54,052 nt of DNA, from the NCBI GenBank assembly GCA_036821485.1, contig DAISJM010000022.1:1-54052 (forward strand), given 5' to 3'. This document shows positions 19,901-26,266 of this stretch, one piece after another. Position 1 is the stretch's first letter, and each line of letters starts with the position of its first letter. The stretch is from DAISJM01 sp036821485 (lineage in GTDB: Bacteria; Verrucomicrobiota; Kiritimatiellia; CAIQIC01; JAGNIJ01). The notes under the pieces were generated by a model. It saw nothing but the letters and a program-made list of their open reading frames with translations. It had not been told where the DNA came from and ran no database searches. The position numbers and the translations under genes are program-made.

Positions 19901-22900
19901 AAGTTGGTGTAGAGCACTTGGTAGATTTCGTTCGACACGCCGTCGCCATTATCACCGTCTTCCATGAAGGCGATCTTCACGGTCACGTTGGTCTTGCCCG
20001 CAGGATCAAACTTCACGGTGATGCCGTAGCACTGGTCGCCGAAGGGGTGGATGGCCGATGGCGCGTCGGCTATCTGGCAAATGACGTTGTTGGTGATCAG
20101 CGCCGGCGAGTACGCAAGGATCATCTCCTGGCCGTCGGGCGGCAGGGAAATGGAGAACACGCCGTCGCTGTTTGTTTCAATGATGTAGGCCTGATCGAGC
20201 GCGCGAATCGTCTTGCCCGTCACCAGGCTGCTCGCGATGGTGAAGGTCATGTTGGGCCCGCCATTCACCTGGTTCGTATCATACTGGTAATTCTTGACCT
20301 GCATGAGAATCGATCCGTTGGTGCAGGTGCGGTATTCGGCCAGGCACAGATAGGCATTGGTGCCAAGCACGCGGAGCCCGGGCGCAACCTTGAAGTAGTT
20401 GCTGATCATTGAACCGAAGACGTCGTAGCGCCACTGCCACGGCAGGACGTCCGGCTGGCTGTCTTCATTGCCGTCAGGTTTGAAGTCGCCGGCGCCGTAG
20501 AGGAAGATCGCTGCTTTCGCCGCCCCGTGATTCTTCGTCACGACCGCCGGGGACCACTGCTTGCCGTCCGCATAGACCGCACCACCGGGTGTCGTATCGT
20601 ACACGAAAACATCGTCCACCAGGAAACGGCCGTCGCCGCCGGTGCCGCCCGAACGAACCACCACGCGCAGCGCCGTCGCGCCTGCCGGCACCGCCCCCGT
20701 GCCTTCCGTGTAGATCCACGTGTCGCTCGGGGAGTTGGAGGTAATCGTCGGCGAAGCCGACAGCGTGGTCATCAGCGTGGCGTTGCTGTAGATCTCAAGC
20801 TGGATCGAACCGTTCTTGTCGCCACCGCGGAGCTTGTCCCACGAAGGCGTATACAGGTAGCCGCCGAACTTGACGCGGTCGCCGCCCGCAAAGCCGCTGG
20901 TCGCATCCTGGAAAATTCCGCTGTCCCACCAGAAAGCCCAAGCAGGGCTGGCCGTGCGATAAGTTCCTGTGTCGGGGTCGAAGTTGTTGGTGTTCCACGC
21001 ACTCCATCCGGTCGGGGCCGAGCCCGAGCCGAGGAGGCCTCCATTGGATAACAGGTTGGGACAGTTGGTGGAACTGCCGGAACGAATGATACGGCGCGCG
21101 GTCCACGCGTTGCTCGGAGCAATGGCGTCGACCTTGTGTTGCACCCATGAATCACCCGGAGTGCCGGACGTCAGGATCGTGCTCACGTTGGTTCCGAGAT
21201 TCGTGCCGCCCTTGTCCAGCCATTCGATCGCGATGAGGGCATAAGCGCCACCGCGCAGCGGGTCGTCATGATTGGAGCGCAGATAGGTGCTGACCGTGTA
21301 CCGGCCGAACGGCACAACCGCGAAGTCCTGCCACATGCCCGAGTCGCCCCAGAAGTGGATCATGTTGGTGCCGTCCATGGCCCAGCCCCAGTGATCCTCG
21401 TTCGTGATCGTGCCCCATATCCCATCCCACTCGGGGAGGTTCGTGCTGCTGTACGGGCCTTTTTCGAAGCTCTTGTTCCGCTGGCTGTCCATTTCGGCCC
21501 ACAGCGTGCCCCCCGTCGACACCGTGATTTCGTCGCTGTACTTCCACGTGTAAGGCTTGTAGTGGTAGCCATTCGTCAGCGGTGCGAGCGCGTTCGTGTT
21601 GAAGCGGACTTCCACCGGCGACCAGTACCACGACACGTATTCCTTCGTGCGCTGGGGGACCTCGAAACCGCCGATGTCGGTTGCATCCACACCGAAGAGA
21701 TCTCTGACCTGATCCAGGAAATTGGTCATGGCGCGGCCGTTGGGATCCTGCATGCCGGGAAGGTCGCCCGTCGCGACGACGTGGACGCCGTTGGAAATCA
21801 CGACCGTGCGCAGGAACTCCAGCACGCCCTTGCCGCCGGACCCCGGGACCTGGAGATCGACACGCATGTTGCGTGGAAGAATGACCACCTTGTAGTTCGT
21901 GTAGGCTCCCGCACCGAGGTCCTCGAGATTCATGAACCACGGCTCGTAGCCCAGACGTTCGAGCGCGCCGGCAATCTGCTGCATTTCGCACTCATAGCGA
22001 TTGTACTGCGAGTCGTTCGCGGCGGTCCACAGGAAGGCAATGTCCGGGCGGGGATCGGTCGAACCGCGGAGCAAGTCCTGGATGTCAATCTGCTCCATCA
22101 GGTTGTAGGTGTCGCGCGCGACCCAGTAGGCGGGTTTGATGACGCGATTCGCGTAGAGGATGCCAAATCCCTTTTCCCGGTCCGTGATGTACGGACGGTC
22201 ATGCCAGGCGAAAATGTGCGTGCCGATCGCTCCGGCCTCAAGCGATTCCCACAACGCGTTCCGCGTCAGGGGCCCCTGCCGCAATTCCGTCATGCCGGGC
22301 CACATGGTTTCGGAACTGGTGAAACCCGTTTCGCTGTACAACACGGGGATGCCCGAAACCTTCTTTGTATACGAGATGCCCCACTGGCCGTTTTGCGACT
22401 CATGGCCCAGGATAGACCACGGGTAGTTGTTCACCGAAAAGAAGTTCACGGGTGCGTTGCTCGCCGCGCACGCCTGCGTGATCTTGCCACGATCCTCGGC
22501 GTGATAACGCCAGTCTTCCTCACCCCACTGCATGCCTACCGTGGAGTACGACAGCAGATGATTTGTGTCCGCCTGCTTGGCGGCCACCGCGCCGACCGCC
22601 GTGAAGCTGGCAATCGAGTCTTCGCGCCACTGCACCGCATCCGCCCAGATCGCCCCTTCCACGCCGTAGGCCCTGTACTGATCCGGGAAGCTGAGCTGGC
22701 TGAAGTTCGTGTAAGAGGTGCCCCACACGGCGTTGGCCGCAGCCACGTTGGTATACTTGCGCTGCGACCAGTCGCGAAACGCCTGCTCGCACCACGGGTC
22801 ATAGCCGTCCAACAAACCGCTCCAGAGACCGAGATAGCCCGACTCGTTACCGATAATCCAGCCTACGATCGCCTTGTTGGTGGCGTACCGCCCGCAGACA

Positions 22901-23427
22901 TTCTGGAACCATTCCTTGTACTGCTCGCGCGCCTGGGGGTGTTCGTAGTTGATGATGTCTGACTGCCAACGAACCGGATGATAAATGCCGCCCGAGTCAT
23001 ACTCCGGCGGATGCATCGTGTACCACTCGTCCGGGAACCAGTTCGGCGGCCACTGATAGCCAATCAGGGCAAAGATGCGGATACCGCGGGCCTCGGCTGC
23101 CTGCACAAGGTAATCGTAGTTATCCCACGACCACTGGTTGTCGCCATTCTCTTCGATGTGTTGCCAGACGAAATCGACGCGAATCGAGTTCGCGCCCATC
23201 TTCACCATCTCGTCGAGGTCGTAGTCGATTTGTTCGTGCGTCTGCCAGACGCCGAGCGGGCGGTTCCACGTCTGGTATGCAATGCCGTGAGGGACCCACG
23301 GTTTGCCTGTGGATGGGTCGAAGAAGTAACCATCCCGTATGGTGATGAATGCGTCGAAGGCAAAGGCCTGCGCACATCCGCACAACACGATCAACGCGAT
23401 CCATGTCCAGCGACCTTGGATTCTCAT
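13978..23427 (-). CDS. Giant 2: secreted GH42-like multidomain protein, 3149 aa, with C-terminal Ycf48-like propeller
   Basis: The start at 23427 (MRIQGRWTW) has GAGGAG upstream; the 29 residues before it look untranslated. Signal peptide, then a GH42-like barrel with acid/base Glu195 (IIGNESG) and nucleophile Glu366 (LYSETGF). The module order matches giant 1: amidotransferase-like domain, jelly rolls, three MAM-like repeats (nt about 19400-18010), LamG-like (17990-17440), second amidotransferase-like (17375-16870), LamG-like (16445-15925), terminal jelly roll. Two extra domains are nested. A jelly roll (nt about 21060-20600, NLLSNGG to LVDDVFVYD) interrupts the first jelly roll. A seven-repeat Asp-box/Ycf48 propeller (nt about 14945-14025) sits just before the final strand FYIDNVRWSITP. 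It is translationally coupled to the 1602-aa gene. No cell-wall anchor is seen. Confidence 0.85.
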   Translation of the reverse strand: MRIQGRWTWIALIVLCGCAQAFAFDAFITIRDGYFFDPSTGKPWVPHGIAYQTWNRPLGVWQTHEQIDYDLDEMVKMGANSIRVDFVWQHIEENGDNQWSWDNYDYLVQAAEARGIRIFALIGYQWPPNWFPDEWYTMHPPEYDSGGIYHPVRWQSDIINYEHPQAREQYKEWFQNVCGRYATNKAIVGWIIGNESGYLGLWSGLLDGYDPWCEQAFRDWSQRKYTNVAAANAVWGTSYTNFSQLSFPDQYRAYGVEGAIWADAVQWREDSIASFTAVGAVAAKQADTNHLLSYSTVGMQWGEEDWRYHAEDRGKITQACAASNAPVNFFSVNNYPWSILGHESQNGQWGISYTKKVSGIPVLYSETGFTSSETMWPGMTELRQGPLTRNALWESLEAGAIGTHIFAWHDRPYITDREKGFGILYANRVIKPAYWVARDTYNLMEQIDIQDLLRGSTDPRPDIAFLWTAANDSQYNRYECEMQQIAGALERLGYEPWFMNLEDLGAGAYTNYKVVILPRNMRVDLQVPGSGGKGVLEFLRTVVISNGVHVVATGDLPGMQDPNGRAMTNFLDQVRDLFGVDATDIGGFEVPQRTKEYVSWYWSPVEVRFNTNALAPLTNGYHYKPYTWKYSDEITVSTGGTLWAEMDSQRNKSFEKGPYSSTNLPEWDGIWGTITNEDHWGWAMDGTNMIHFWGDSGMWQDFAVVPFGRYTVSTYLRSNHDDPLRGGAYALIAIEWLDKGGTNLGTNVSTILTSGTPGDSWVQHKVDAIAPSNAWTARRIIRSGSSTNCPNLLSNGGLLGSGSAPTGWSAWNTNNFDPDTGTYRTASPAWAFWWDSGIFQDATSGFAGGDRVKFGGYLYTPSWDKLRGGDKNGSIQLEIYSNATLMTTLSASPTITSNSPSDTWIYTEGTGAVPAGATALRVVVRSGGTGGDGRFLVDDVFVYDTTPGGAVYADGKQWSPAVVTKNHGAAKAAIFLYGAGDFKPDGNEDSQPDVLPWQWRYDVFGSMISNYFKVAPGLRVLGTNAYLCLAEYRTCTNGSILMQVKNYQYDTNQVNGGPNMTFTIASSLVTGKTIRALDQAYIIETNSDGVFSISLPPDGQEMILAYSPALITNNVICQIADAPSAIHPFGDQCYGITVKFDPAGKTNVTVKIAFMEDGDNGDGVSNEIYQVLYTNFISTAGQQTFWMWIPDPDLKDSDYISTADGGNYKFVAWVEDSSSNVIAQSVSTTTQLKWGLAPTTTNVPVLLQKGSVTNMTVEWEDLTEQLEWQNTPLTRNNAFPNRVALFRSTKTQALYTNHFDRVNHVADWLEGLGYEPGNDLDLGFDNVTVSLATDATNGGLVTAYAESVESGTNGWTADGLWHVARDLAYGGTNSWGYNNGTNYSTGARNSGTLLSPWISLGSASAATLTFKSWHETEDAGTSWDRKQVYVSADGTNWTRLLQVSGTNQQWVTQSQDLTAYAGRSIRLKFHFDTIDALKNGYRGWYLDDIEIKVVESTAAVHFEDDMTATTNWTAGGFWRLTTNRSSSATTSWVYNDGVDYDNGRRNSGSLLSRWIDLSGVANAKLSFKSWYRTEDSGVSWDRKLVKLSTDGTNWTTILQVSGPTQEWTTQTYDLSAYAGRSIRLQFFFDTIDAFNNQFEDWYVDDVRVSSVGGTGTSVFSDSAEAGVNGWSFSGLWRLAPDFYYSAGHGWIYNNGTNYSTGARNSGALISPWIDLALADGATLTFRSWYETEDTGTSWDRKIVYATTDGSNWVQLVQVSGLNKQWVPVTRDLGAFVGQRIRLKFFFDTIDAVYNNFFGWGIDDVEVTIAGTNTIFSETFDAADISATWSRAAGAGNWSSTGGVLRAWRIGNDDNIVYAGNASWSNVVVSADLRYNEQGPYFNDAELYVRYQNRDNYVKVGIRNFYGFWRLKYTVRKDTNYVAEGWLYDFAKTNQPVADTWYNLRVRADGTNFLVYLDGEHVGSFSTTNFPTGRVGLGARAVQLGIWEPAQGYFFIDDDEYSYYSPNEGAIVTLGSPLNLDWGYLVRFFPTLILPSTYVMSDAEVSNVCTWITNGFYGLLAMDGGVAMKNETGADDPGRIENLFGVAPTLHSVTGAGALEIGTNVHYVTLDYNPEEFVAVSGSAAAWSTMRDALNLGSTDYGTSTVPSLVCNVLTNKPASPPKTFCFNYAVDAGGQLTNESRLVAQRAFEWIQSQTYKMTLELKAVRDPTNPNLDVVVFQTNFWTLNGWGTNNLNIVVPTENVMTGTNLYWVMYCYPWTATNAWLSHKGFFSSGNEGLFVTLTGFGLQVLGITEAAFAGRDWDMWVAYNTEGSNFLTHFGIKDYGSLRNEDTFNDGDYNGWTITEDSTNIAWKVTNQVLRATVVGTGGYEYVTRDGLAVTGRNITVEYDVRFMGGATNAADGGVIYQGRLLYVNPSAAGWADTNVVYYTNSLPSTGAWHHIMVHVRDGEPFLRSDLYVDNIPVFLSEPLEVTNWTSASVGLLSPYYGGYVEWDNVRVVDEEYSLTTQMVSGFVIPTNANFWPSLPDYDPDMWELDGSTAGGRYDWYIFFKGANTHGRQEGKVYFAPRLIVEDTNFPTVSVAGNTVWVPIEWEHIPESNLPARLCVMLQNPYTDKNHSTNYYAITNSAGAQYFSVPIPTNTPYAADYSWLAYIFPTNAADPWLERMGSDDTFRFSPQGQPVGPETRIIVYVSTSGTFTCYADSGAPEDSVFYTWGGTNNGDYTGIGAPDGVKCWKADVTGTTYVGWGLFHTNGLKDFSQYNYLKFWVKTEEATVKVQIEAPAGTQRTRYLDQEGWVPAKAGVWQEVTIPLTNFGFASPLTNVYGSFLTTLEYLPSVRYSLKSLGSAKTWVVGDDGLTGHGLNIKSTTNNGAQWGGYQPTNFTASTWYNVEFTDATNGWVVGGYNTIVGTTNGGASWVPMTRGLPTNNYWYSLDFINSKTGWACGTTSIVVTTDGGLTWTSQFGASSTVRAIRFRDANSGWACGQNLLLWTTNGGAMWTYAAVPAPGVYWRDMFFVNSSTGWACGYSGLVCRSTDAGKTWSLAGGVPAASNQYLYTMTWSDETNGWIAGSGVSTNNMFFTHDGGSTWSTADSGLSATLLDVEFSDANHGYAVGQSVYIMKTTNGASATPVWTNTLPEARTFYIDNVRWSITP

Positions 23428-23470
23428 GGTCACTCTCCTCTTTCCCGGGCAACAACCCGCCACATGAGCG

Positions 23471-23486
23471 CAGGTGTAAACACCTG
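23471..23486. promoter_or_regulatory. Perfect palindrome CAGGTGT-AA-ACACCTG in the giant 2 leader
   Basis: Two 7-bp arms around AA, 44 nt upstream of the giant 2 start. The core TGTAAACA recurs (as TGTTTACA) at 8993-9000 upstream of giant 1, which favours a protein-binding site over an RNA hairpin. Confidence 0.4.
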
Positions 23487-23584
23487 TCCGCACACCATCC
23501 AGCGGATGCTTCACACCGGACTTCTTGTACGCCGAATTTCTTCCAACTCAGGACTTCCAGATTGAAAAGCCGCCACGACCATCT

Positions 23585-23612
23585 TACATACCAGATGCAT
23601 ACTGGTTGTCTA
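23585..23612 (-). promoter_or_regulatory. Candidate promoter of giant 2
   Basis: On the minus strand TAGACA (23607-23612), a 16-bp spacer, then TATGTA (23585-23590) preceded by TGG as in an extended -10. The spacer holds the inverted repeat ACCAG/CTGGT. The -10 is weak, so this is tentative. Confidence 0.3.
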
Positions 23613-23760
23613 TCACTAGATGCTGCACACCTCACACGCAGGGCTATAATGTACACTTCGTAACTCCTTTCGTTAATGCGACTTAGACTGCGCTCCCCGG
23701 GCAAAAAAAGCGCCAGATTCCAGATTCGCCCCGATCACAAACAGCCCGTCAATCGCCCAC

Positions 23761-23772
23761 GGGACCGTTCCC
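23761..23772 (+). promoter_or_regulatory. Upstream operator-like box GGGACCGTTCCC
   Basis: Exact copy of the giant 1 box, 19 nt upstream of the -35 of the promoter at 23791-23818 and 70 bp from its partner box. It could also affect the divergent giant 2 gene. Confidence 0.55.
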
Positions 23773-23790
23773 GAAAGTTGAAAATATTTG

Positions 23791-23818
23791 TTGCAGAGGA
23801 CCAGTCGGGTGCTAGGAT
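23791..23818 (+). promoter_or_regulatory. Promoter of the small exported protein at 24073
   Basis: TTGCAG (23791-23796), 16-bp spacer, TAGGAT (23813-23818). It lies between the two GGGACCGTTCCC boxes, the same arrangement as at giant 1. The predicted start near 23825 leaves a leader of about 248 nt. Confidence 0.5.
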
Positions 23819-23830
23819 TTAACCAGAGGT

Positions 23831-23842
23831 GGGACCGTTCCC
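23831..23842 (+). promoter_or_regulatory. Promoter-proximal operator-like box GGGACCGTTCCC
   Basis: Covers about +6 to +17 relative to the predicted start at 23825, the same position as the proximal box of giant 1. Confidence 0.55.
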
Positions 23843-23928
23843 GAATGGGTGGTGAAGATGCTTCTCGCTGAGGATAGAGCATGTCGTTCGCCAAGGCTGT
23901 CGCTCCACAGCCGCACACCGTCCACATC

Positions 23929-23940
23929 GCAACTAGTTGC
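23929..23940. promoter_or_regulatory. Perfect palindrome GCAACTAGTTGC in the long leader
   Basis: A 12-bp perfect palindrome around CTAG. GCAACTAGATGT upstream of giant 3 (43260-43271) matches it at 10 of 12 positions. Function unknown; a regulator site is possible. Confidence 0.35.
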
Positions 23941-24016
23941 CCCCAGCGAAAGATTTTCCTCGTCCGTGACTCTGTCGTGTTGGTTGCGCAAGGGATGGGA
24001 AGCAGGTCGTAGGTAT

Positions 24017-24032
24017 GGCGCAAGCTTGCGCC
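24017..24032. promoter_or_regulatory. Perfect 16-bp palindrome GGCGCAAGCTTGCGCC
   Basis: Lies 41 nt before the start codon at 24073, within the leader. It could be an operator or a leader hairpin; without a loop it is more likely a protein site. A shorter TTGCGCAA lies about 40 nt further upstream. Confidence 0.35.
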
Positions 24033-24072
24033 GGGATCGTACCAGCTTCCATGGCGTCGAAAGGAGGCTGTC

Positions 24073-24714
24073 ATGAATAACTCAGCAGGTCGTTATATCT
24101 CTGCATCGTTGGTCCTGCTGGTCACCAGCATCGCCCAGGCCGAAGAGTTGAAGAACTCTTCGTTCGAGGATCCCGTGGAGTCAGGCCTCGGCTACAACTG
24201 GGTCAGCGATCGCGCTGCAAACTGGGACCGGTGGGGCGGCTGGTTCAACCGCGAGACAAGCTGGACACCCGTCTTCGACGGCCAGTGCATGGTGGCCTAT
24301 CATCACTGGAGAATCCAAGGCAACGAAACCTCCGGCCTCTACCAGGACATCCCCGGCCTGCCCGCAGGTAAACCCTATTCATTCGGTATCAAGGTCTTCA
24401 AGGATCGCGGCGCCAATTGCGACTCGGTCGAGGTCCGCCTTGAGCCCTTCCGCGGAGGCGACCCGATAGCCAGCACGGTGTACCGCATGGCCGATCTGAA
24501 GAGCGACCACTGGAACCAGCTGACGGTCGTGGGAACCAATGCCACAGCAGGCATACGCGTGCTGGTCATCGCGTCACCCGGGAAAACAAACCAACGGCGT
24601 GGCGCCATGAAGTTCGACAGCGCCAGCTTTATGGCGGGAATCGCCGAGACGCCGGTGGTCAATAACGCCGGCATCCGGATGTCTTCGAGTTACCGGATCA
24701 GCCGTAGACGATAG
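24073..24714 (+). CDS. Small exported jelly-roll (carbohydrate-binding-type) protein, 213 aa
   Basis: Strong Shine-Dalgarno AGGAGG 5 nt before the ATG. Signal peptide (about residues 1-23, SLVLLVTSIAQA), then one beta-sandwich module starting ELKNSSFEDP, the same N-x-x-FE opening as the jelly-roll modules of the giants and the 1602-aa protein. It includes aromatic-rich segments (NWDRWGGWFNR, YHHWRIQGNE) that could bind sugar. No catalytic domain is seen. The C-terminus is short and basic (SYRISRRR). Its promoter is flanked by the same operator-like boxes as giant 1, so it is probably co-regulated with it. The 3' end overlaps the convergent apt gene by 17 bp. The closest family is probably CBM4/9-like, but that is not certain. 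Confidence 0.75.
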   Translation: MNNSAGRYISASLVLLVTSIAQAEELKNSSFEDPVESGLGYNWVSDRAANWDRWGGWFNRETSWTPVFDGQCMVAYHHWRIQGNETSGLYQDIPGLPAGKPYSFGIKVFKDRGANCDSVEVRLEPFRGGDPIASTVYRMADLKSDHWNQLTVVGTNATAGIRVLVIASPGKTNQRRGAMKFDSASFMAGIAETPVVNNAGIRMSSSYRISRRR

Positions 24715-25222
24715 GCGCAAACACCGGGTGTTTCTTCAGCTTCTCGCGGCCTTTCAGGAAGGCCAGCTCGATCAGAAACTCGATTTCCACGATCGTGCCG
24801 CCGAGTTTCTCAATCATGTTCGCCGTCGCGGCAGCCGTGCCCCCGGTCGCGAGAAGGTCGTCCACCAGCAGAACGCGGGAGCCCTTCCGAATGGCATCCT
24901 TGTGCATCTGAAGCGTGGCTGTTCCGTATTCCAAGTCGTAGCTCGCTTCAATCGTCTTGTACGGGAGCTTGCCCTTCTTGCGGACGGGAACGATGCCGAC
25001 GCCGAGCCGATACGCCACACCGGCGCCAAAAAGGAATCCGCGCGCATCGATGGCACACACCACGTCAACGCGGTTCTTCAAATGCCGCTCCGCCAGGATA
25101 TCTACTGCGCTCTTGAACAGCGAGGCGTCGGAGAGAACCGGGGTGATGTCTTTGAACAGGATGCCCGGCTTCGGAAAATCGGGGACATCACGAATCGCAT
25201 TCTTCAATTTCTCGATGCTCAT
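24698..25222 (-). CDS. apt: Adenine phosphoribosyltransferase
   Basis: Converts adenine plus PRPP to AMP in purine salvage, in the cytoplasm. The 174-aa length is normal for Apt. The PRPP-binding motif VLLVDDLLATGGT is at residues 118-129, and FPKPGILFKDITP near residue 16 is the characteristic Apt N-terminus. The ATG overlaps the TGA of the sigma factor gene (ATGA), so the two are translationally coupled. The 3' end overlaps the convergent 213-aa gene by 17 bp. Confidence 0.95.
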   Translation of the reverse strand: MSIEKLKNAIRDVPDFPKPGILFKDITPVLSDASLFKSAVDILAERHLKNRVDVVCAIDARGFLFGAGVAYRLGVGIVPVRKKGKLPYKTIEASYDLEYGTATLQMHKDAIRKGSRVLLVDDLLATGGTAAATANMIEKLGGTIVEIEFLIELAFLKGREKLKKHPVFAPIVYG

Positions 25223-26070
25223 GACCGGTCCTTCTCGTTGAGCGCAACTCGCGGCTGATCCTGCTCGTCCAGCATGGTCCGGAGTTTTAGAACCGCCGCA
25301 TTTTGAATCTGGCGCACACGCTCCCGCGTGATCTTGAATCGCTTGCCGACAATCTCGAGCGTCTCCTCCTTCACGCCGCGCAGCCCATATCTATACTTGA
25401 GGATGTCCCGCTCCCGCTTGTTCAGTTTGTCCAGCAGGGTTTCCACCTCTTGCCGCAACTGCCGGTCGTTGATCTGGTCGTAGGGTGTCTGGGCCTTCTC
25501 GTCACCAATGATGTCGCCAAACTCGCCGCCGCCATCTTCACCGATCGGCGCATCCAGCGACGTGGGTTTCAGGGATACCGTCTGCCACTGGTTGACCGTG
25601 GCCGCCGACACGCCAAGCCTCTTCGCGAGTTCCTCCTCGGTCGGCTCGCGGCCTGTCTCCTGCGTCATCGCGTGCGCCGTGCGGCGCATGCGCGAAATCT
25701 TGTCCACCAGGTGCGCAGGCAGACGGATCGTCTTGCTCTGGTTCGCCAGCGCGCGCTTGATCGCCTGTTTGATCCACCACGCGGCGTACGTGCTGAGCTT
25801 GCCGCCCTTCTTGGGATCAAAGCGCGTGACAGCTTTCATCAAGCCGATGTTGCCTTCGGAGATCAAATCGAGGAGGGGAAGCCCGTAGCGGGCATAGTCA
25901 TGCGCAATCTTCACGACAAGGCGCAGGTTGGCGCGAATCATCAGCTGGCGCGCGGCTTCATCGCCTTTCTTGATCCGCTTGGCGAGCTGCACCTCCTGCT
26001 TCGGCGTCAGCAACTGCGTCTGGCCGATCTCGCGCAGGTAGATTCTTATGCCTTTGTCGTCTGTATCCAT
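25219..26070 (-). CDS. RNA polymerase sigma-70 family factor (short RpoD/RpoS type), 283 aa
   Basis: Contains region 1.2 (IRIYLREIGQTQLLTPKQE, residues 8-26), region 2 (about 46-110, including LDLISEGNIGLMKAV and STYAAWWIKQAIKRA), region 3 (115-190) and region 4 (about 215-265, with the helix-turn-helix LEIVGKRFKITRERVRQIQ). It lacks the acidic region 1.1 and the non-conserved region of E. coli RpoD, as is common for group-2 sigma factors and for some PVC primary factors. Whether it is the main or an alternative factor cannot be settled here. The start ATG has only weak upstream complementarity; a strong AGGAGG lies 32 nt upstream with no start codon in frame after it. It is the first gene of a coupled pair with apt. 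Confidence 0.92.
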   Translation of the reverse strand: MDTDDKGIRIYLREIGQTQLLTPKQEVQLAKRIKKGDEAARQLMIRANLRLVVKIAHDYARYGLPLLDLISEGNIGLMKAVTRFDPKKGGKLSTYAAWWIKQAIKRALANQSKTIRLPAHLVDKISRMRRTAHAMTQETGREPTEEELAKRLGVSAATVNQWQTVSLKPTSLDAPIGEDGGGEFGDIIGDEKAQTPYDQINDRQLRQEVETLLDKLNKRERDILKYRYGLRGVKEETLEIVGKRFKITRERVRQIQNAAVLKLRTMLDEQDQPRVALNEKDRS

Positions 26071-26200
26071 GCAATGACCCGACGCCGTGACGGCCCCGGA
26101 TACCTCCTGTCAGACACGCGGCGCTGCGTCCGCGTTCGAATCATGGATGATGCCAGAGCCGGGGCCTACAAAGCAAGCCCGGCACCTTCTCACCAAGAAG

Positions 26201-26234
26201 ACAGGCCCCGCTCCCAAGAGGGAACGGGGCCTGT
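26201..26234 (-). terminator. Strong hairpin terminator between ppdK and the sigma gene
   Basis: ACAGGCCCCG (26201-26210) pairs perfectly with CGGGGCCTGT (26225-26234), and inner TCCC/GGGA extends the stem. It lies 33 nt after the ppdK stop. Read on the minus strand it is followed by CTTCTTGG; on the plus strand by TTCA, so a U tract is weak on both sides. Confidence 0.75.
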
Positions 26235-26266
26235 TTCACTATTCGAGTCTGTTGGTCCGCGACGTC

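Noticed and set aside
23645..23650. Perfect TATAAT as a plus-strand promoter
   Set aside because: No acceptable -35 at 15-19 bp upstream; the promoter at 23791-23818 is better placed.
23428..24072. CRISPR array or tRNA in the long divergent gap
   Set aside because: Only short palindromes and paired boxes are present; no regularly spaced repeats and no cloverleaf were seen.
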